From: Rhizobiaceae bacterium
Lineage (GTDB): Bacteria > Pseudomonadota > Alphaproteobacteria > Rhizobiales > Rhizobiaceae
Assembly: GCA_014380965.1 (NCBI GenBank)
Contig: JACMIV010000215.1
Coordinates: forward strand, 1-25,633
Direction: 5' to 3'
Length of the DNA stretch: 25,633 nucleotides
The notes beneath the pieces are model-generated. The model made no database searches and had not been told where the DNA came from. It saw nothing but the letters and a program-made list of their open reading frames with translations. The position numbers and the translations under genes are program-made. Of the stretch, positions 24,207 to 25,633 are shown piece after piece (position 1 is the first letter of the stretch; each line of letters opens with the position of its first letter).

Positions 24207-25247
24207 ATGACGGACAAGAAGATCGCAACGGTTCGGGATATTGCCAGCCTCGCAGGCGTCTCGCCCGCGACGGTTTCGCTGGTCCTGAACAAGAAGGGCG
24301 ACATCTCGGCCGCGACGCGCGCCCGCGTCTTGGACGTCGTCGCGAAGGCGAATTACCTGCCGCGGGCGACTGCGCGACCAAGCCTCGATGCAGGCGCGAC
24401 CTTGCGCTTCCTGAAAATCGCCAAGCACGGCCATACCGTGAACCGCGATCACAGCGTCTTCATATCCGACTATCTCGACGCCATGTCGGCAGAGGCGTCG
24501 GAGCGCAGCTACACATTGGAGGTCGTGAGCTTCGAGGACCAGCCCATGGATGCGGTGGCGAAGTCGCTTGCCGGCGCGCCGATCCGCGGGGTCATCGTGC
24601 TCGGTACGGAACTATCGGAGACGGATGTCCGCTCGATCCAGGATGTCGGCCTTCCCACGGTCTTCATCGATACGTTCTTCGATGTTGTGGATGCCAACTT
24701 CGTCAACATGAACAACGAGGATGCGGTCTACAAGGTTCTCTCGCGCTTCCGGATGCAAGGCTTCGATCGCATCGGCTTCGTCGCCAGTCACGTCGACACG
24801 ACGAACTTTCGGCTGCGACGCGATGCTTTCTTCCGCAATATGTCCCGACTCGGCCTGACGGTCCGCAAAGGCGACGTCCTCTTGGTCGAGTCTACCTACG
24901 AGGGGGCCTATGTCGATACGCGGGCGCTGATCGAAGGCAGCCTCGATCTTGCGGATTGCTACTTCTGCACCAACGACATCATGGCCTTCGGTTTCGTCCG
25001 GGCTTTGAAGGAAGCGGGCGTCGGCATTCCCGAAGACGTGTCCGTGATCGGCTTCGACAACCTGCCGCAGAGCGCGACGATGGAGCCGCCGCTGACTTCG
25101 ATCGACGTCTCGAAACGCAAGATTGGTTCTCTTGCCATCGCGGTCCTCGATGAGATTATCCGGACAAAGGAGCTTCAACCAGCCGTCAAGATACTTGTCG
25201 GAGCGGAATTGATTTCACGGTCGAGCGATCGACGCCCACAATATTGA
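24207..25247 (+). CDS. LacI-family transcriptional regulator
   Basis: 346 residues from the ATG at 24207; no good ribosome site is visible, and an upstream in-frame ATG at 24117 would place the operator palindrome inside the gene. The N-terminal helix-turn-helix and hinge are classic: TVRDIASLAGVSPATVSLVL (about residues 7-26), NKKGDISAATRARVLDVVAK, NYLPRATAR. The rest is a periplasmic-binding-protein-like sensor domain (GVIVLGTELSETDVRSIQDV, CTNDIMAFGFVRALKEAGVG, VSVIGFDNLPQSATMEPPLT). It is divergent from the transporter-DhaKL operon and probably represses it, with the transported sugar or its phosphate as inducer. Confidence 0.93.
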   Translation: MTDKKIATVRDIASLAGVSPATVSLVLNKKGDISAATRARVLDVVAKANYLPRATARPSLDAGATLRFLKIAKHGHTVNRDHSVFISDYLDAMSAEASERSYTLEVVSFEDQPMDAVAKSLAGAPIRGVIVLGTELSETDVRSIQDVGLPTVFIDTFFDVVDANFVNMNNEDAVYKVLSRFRMQGFDRIGFVASHVDTTNFRLRRDAFFRNMSRLGLTVRKGDVLLVESTYEGAYVDTRALIEGSLDLADCYFCTNDIMAFGFVRALKEAGVGIPEDVSVIGFDNLPQSATMEPPLTSIDVSKRKIGSLAIAVLDEIIRTKELQPAVKILVGAELISRSSDRRPQY

Positions 25248-25367
25248 GAACCCATGTTGCGGTCACGGTTACCGAAAGTCCCCGCCTAAACCGCTCGTGC
25301 CAAGGGCAAAATCTTGGAAATCGTCGATCCGTCGGCGGTGAATGTGTTTGCATCCTTTCCTTGAAAT

Positions 25368-25633
25368 TCAGGTGCAGGGTATCCCCCGCCGCAGTCGAAC
25401 CTCGCCGGGAAGCTTTGCGGCCACCGGTGATCCGCCGACGTCGAGATGGACGATCGTGGTTTCTCCCAATTCCTCCGTGACGAGAATGGCGCCGGACAAA
25501 GACGCCTCCGCCTCCTGCGCCTGCCACGGGTGCTCAGGGCGAATGCCGAATTCGTGCGGCACCGGGCCGTTCACGGCGCCTTCATCCGTCACGCGCCGTT
25601 TCATCAGCGGTCCTCCTGCCCCGCTTGTTCGAA
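25368..25633 (-). CDS. C-terminal end of MalK/UgpC-type ABC ATPase, likely frameshifted
   Basis: The frame is open to the right edge, so the 5' part lies outside. The visible part resembles the C-terminal TOBE/OB region of sugar ABC ATPases of the UgpC/MalK type: FGIRPEHPW, then SGAILVTEELGETTIVHLDV and GGSPVAAKLPGEVRLRRG. The frame then ends abruptly as IPCT-stop. One base over, the sequence continues as GDTLHLNFKERMQTH, which is how such proteins normally finish. The shift falls at a run of five C on the plus strand (25383-25387), so one lost base would explain it: a real mutation or a sequencing error. Even after correction the end (SPPTDRRF) looks atypical and no nearby stop follows. It may be a remnant of another sugar transporter. 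Confidence 0.6.
   Translation of the reverse strand, partial: RTSGAGGPLMKRRVTDEGAVNGPVPHEFGIRPEHPWQAQEAEASLSGAILVTEELGETTIVHLDVGGSPVAAKLPGEVRLRRGIPCT

Noticed and set aside
1..25633. CRISPR arrays, tRNA/rRNA genes, insertion sequences, integrases
   Set aside because: No regularly spaced repeats, cloverleaf-like sequences, terminal inverted repeats with transposase or integrase motifs were found on reading; a covariance search was not possible.

Overview
The window is high-GC DNA (roughly 60-65% G+C by eye) with G/C-ending codons in every recognisable gene. It carries a BA14K-like secreted protein (a family typical of Rhizobiales/Hyphomicrobiales), an orphan type II secretin, and two complete ribose-type (CUT2) sugar ABC importers, each beside its own regulator. 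This suggests an alphaproteobacterium, most likely Hyphomicrobiales, in a nutrient-uptake region of the chromosome or a large replicon. No rRNA, tRNA, IS element, phage gene or CRISPR array was seen.

Layout. (1) 2-2109: the 3' part of an unrecognised acidic protein, then a divergent pair of a TetR repressor (-) and a RidA-family protein (+), with three inverted repeats in the gap. (2) 2272-5573: a lone gspD secretin with a lipoprotein signal (-), an AT-rich gene-free stretch, and a small secreted BA14K-like protein (+). (3) 5682-14986: a divergent sugar-acid/aldose regulon. The minus operon encodes a FadR-type GntR regulator, a fuconolactonase-like amidohydrolase, a 79-residue ORF, an altronate/galactarate dehydratase-family enzyme and a zinc alcohol dehydrogenase. 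The plus operon encodes a CUT2 ATPase, permease and binding protein, then an aldo/keto reductase of the L-fucose (aldose 1-) dehydrogenase type. (4) 15190-17310: a divergent GlxA-type AraC regulator (-) and a haloperoxidase-like alpha/beta hydrolase with a twin-arginine leader (+). (5) 17635-25247: a LacI regulator (+) divergent from a six-gene minus operon, permease - binding protein - ATPase - permease - DhaK - DhaL. (6) 25368-25633: the C-terminal end of a MalK/UgpC-type ATPase, apparently frameshifted, running off the right edge.

How the genes work together. Region 3 reads as import and non-phosphorylating oxidation of an L-fucose-, L-galactose- or D-arabinose-like aldose: periplasmic binding, ABC import, oxidation to the lactone, lactone hydrolysis, then dehydration and/or oxidation of the aldonate. 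The 79-residue ORF resembles the tail of the tagaturonate reductase/mannitol dehydrogenase family. That raises the alternative of an L-galactonate - tagaturonate - altronate - KDG route with one step truncated. Region 5 joins a two-permease CUT2 importer directly to a dihydroxyacetone-kinase-like pair and has no DhaM, isomerase or dehydrogenase gene. It therefore looks like uptake plus direct phosphorylation of a small ketose of unknown identity, and it is the best candidate for an undescribed specificity. Operator-like repeats fit the local regulators in regions 1, 3 and 5. Strong T-less hairpins follow both binding-protein genes inside their operons.
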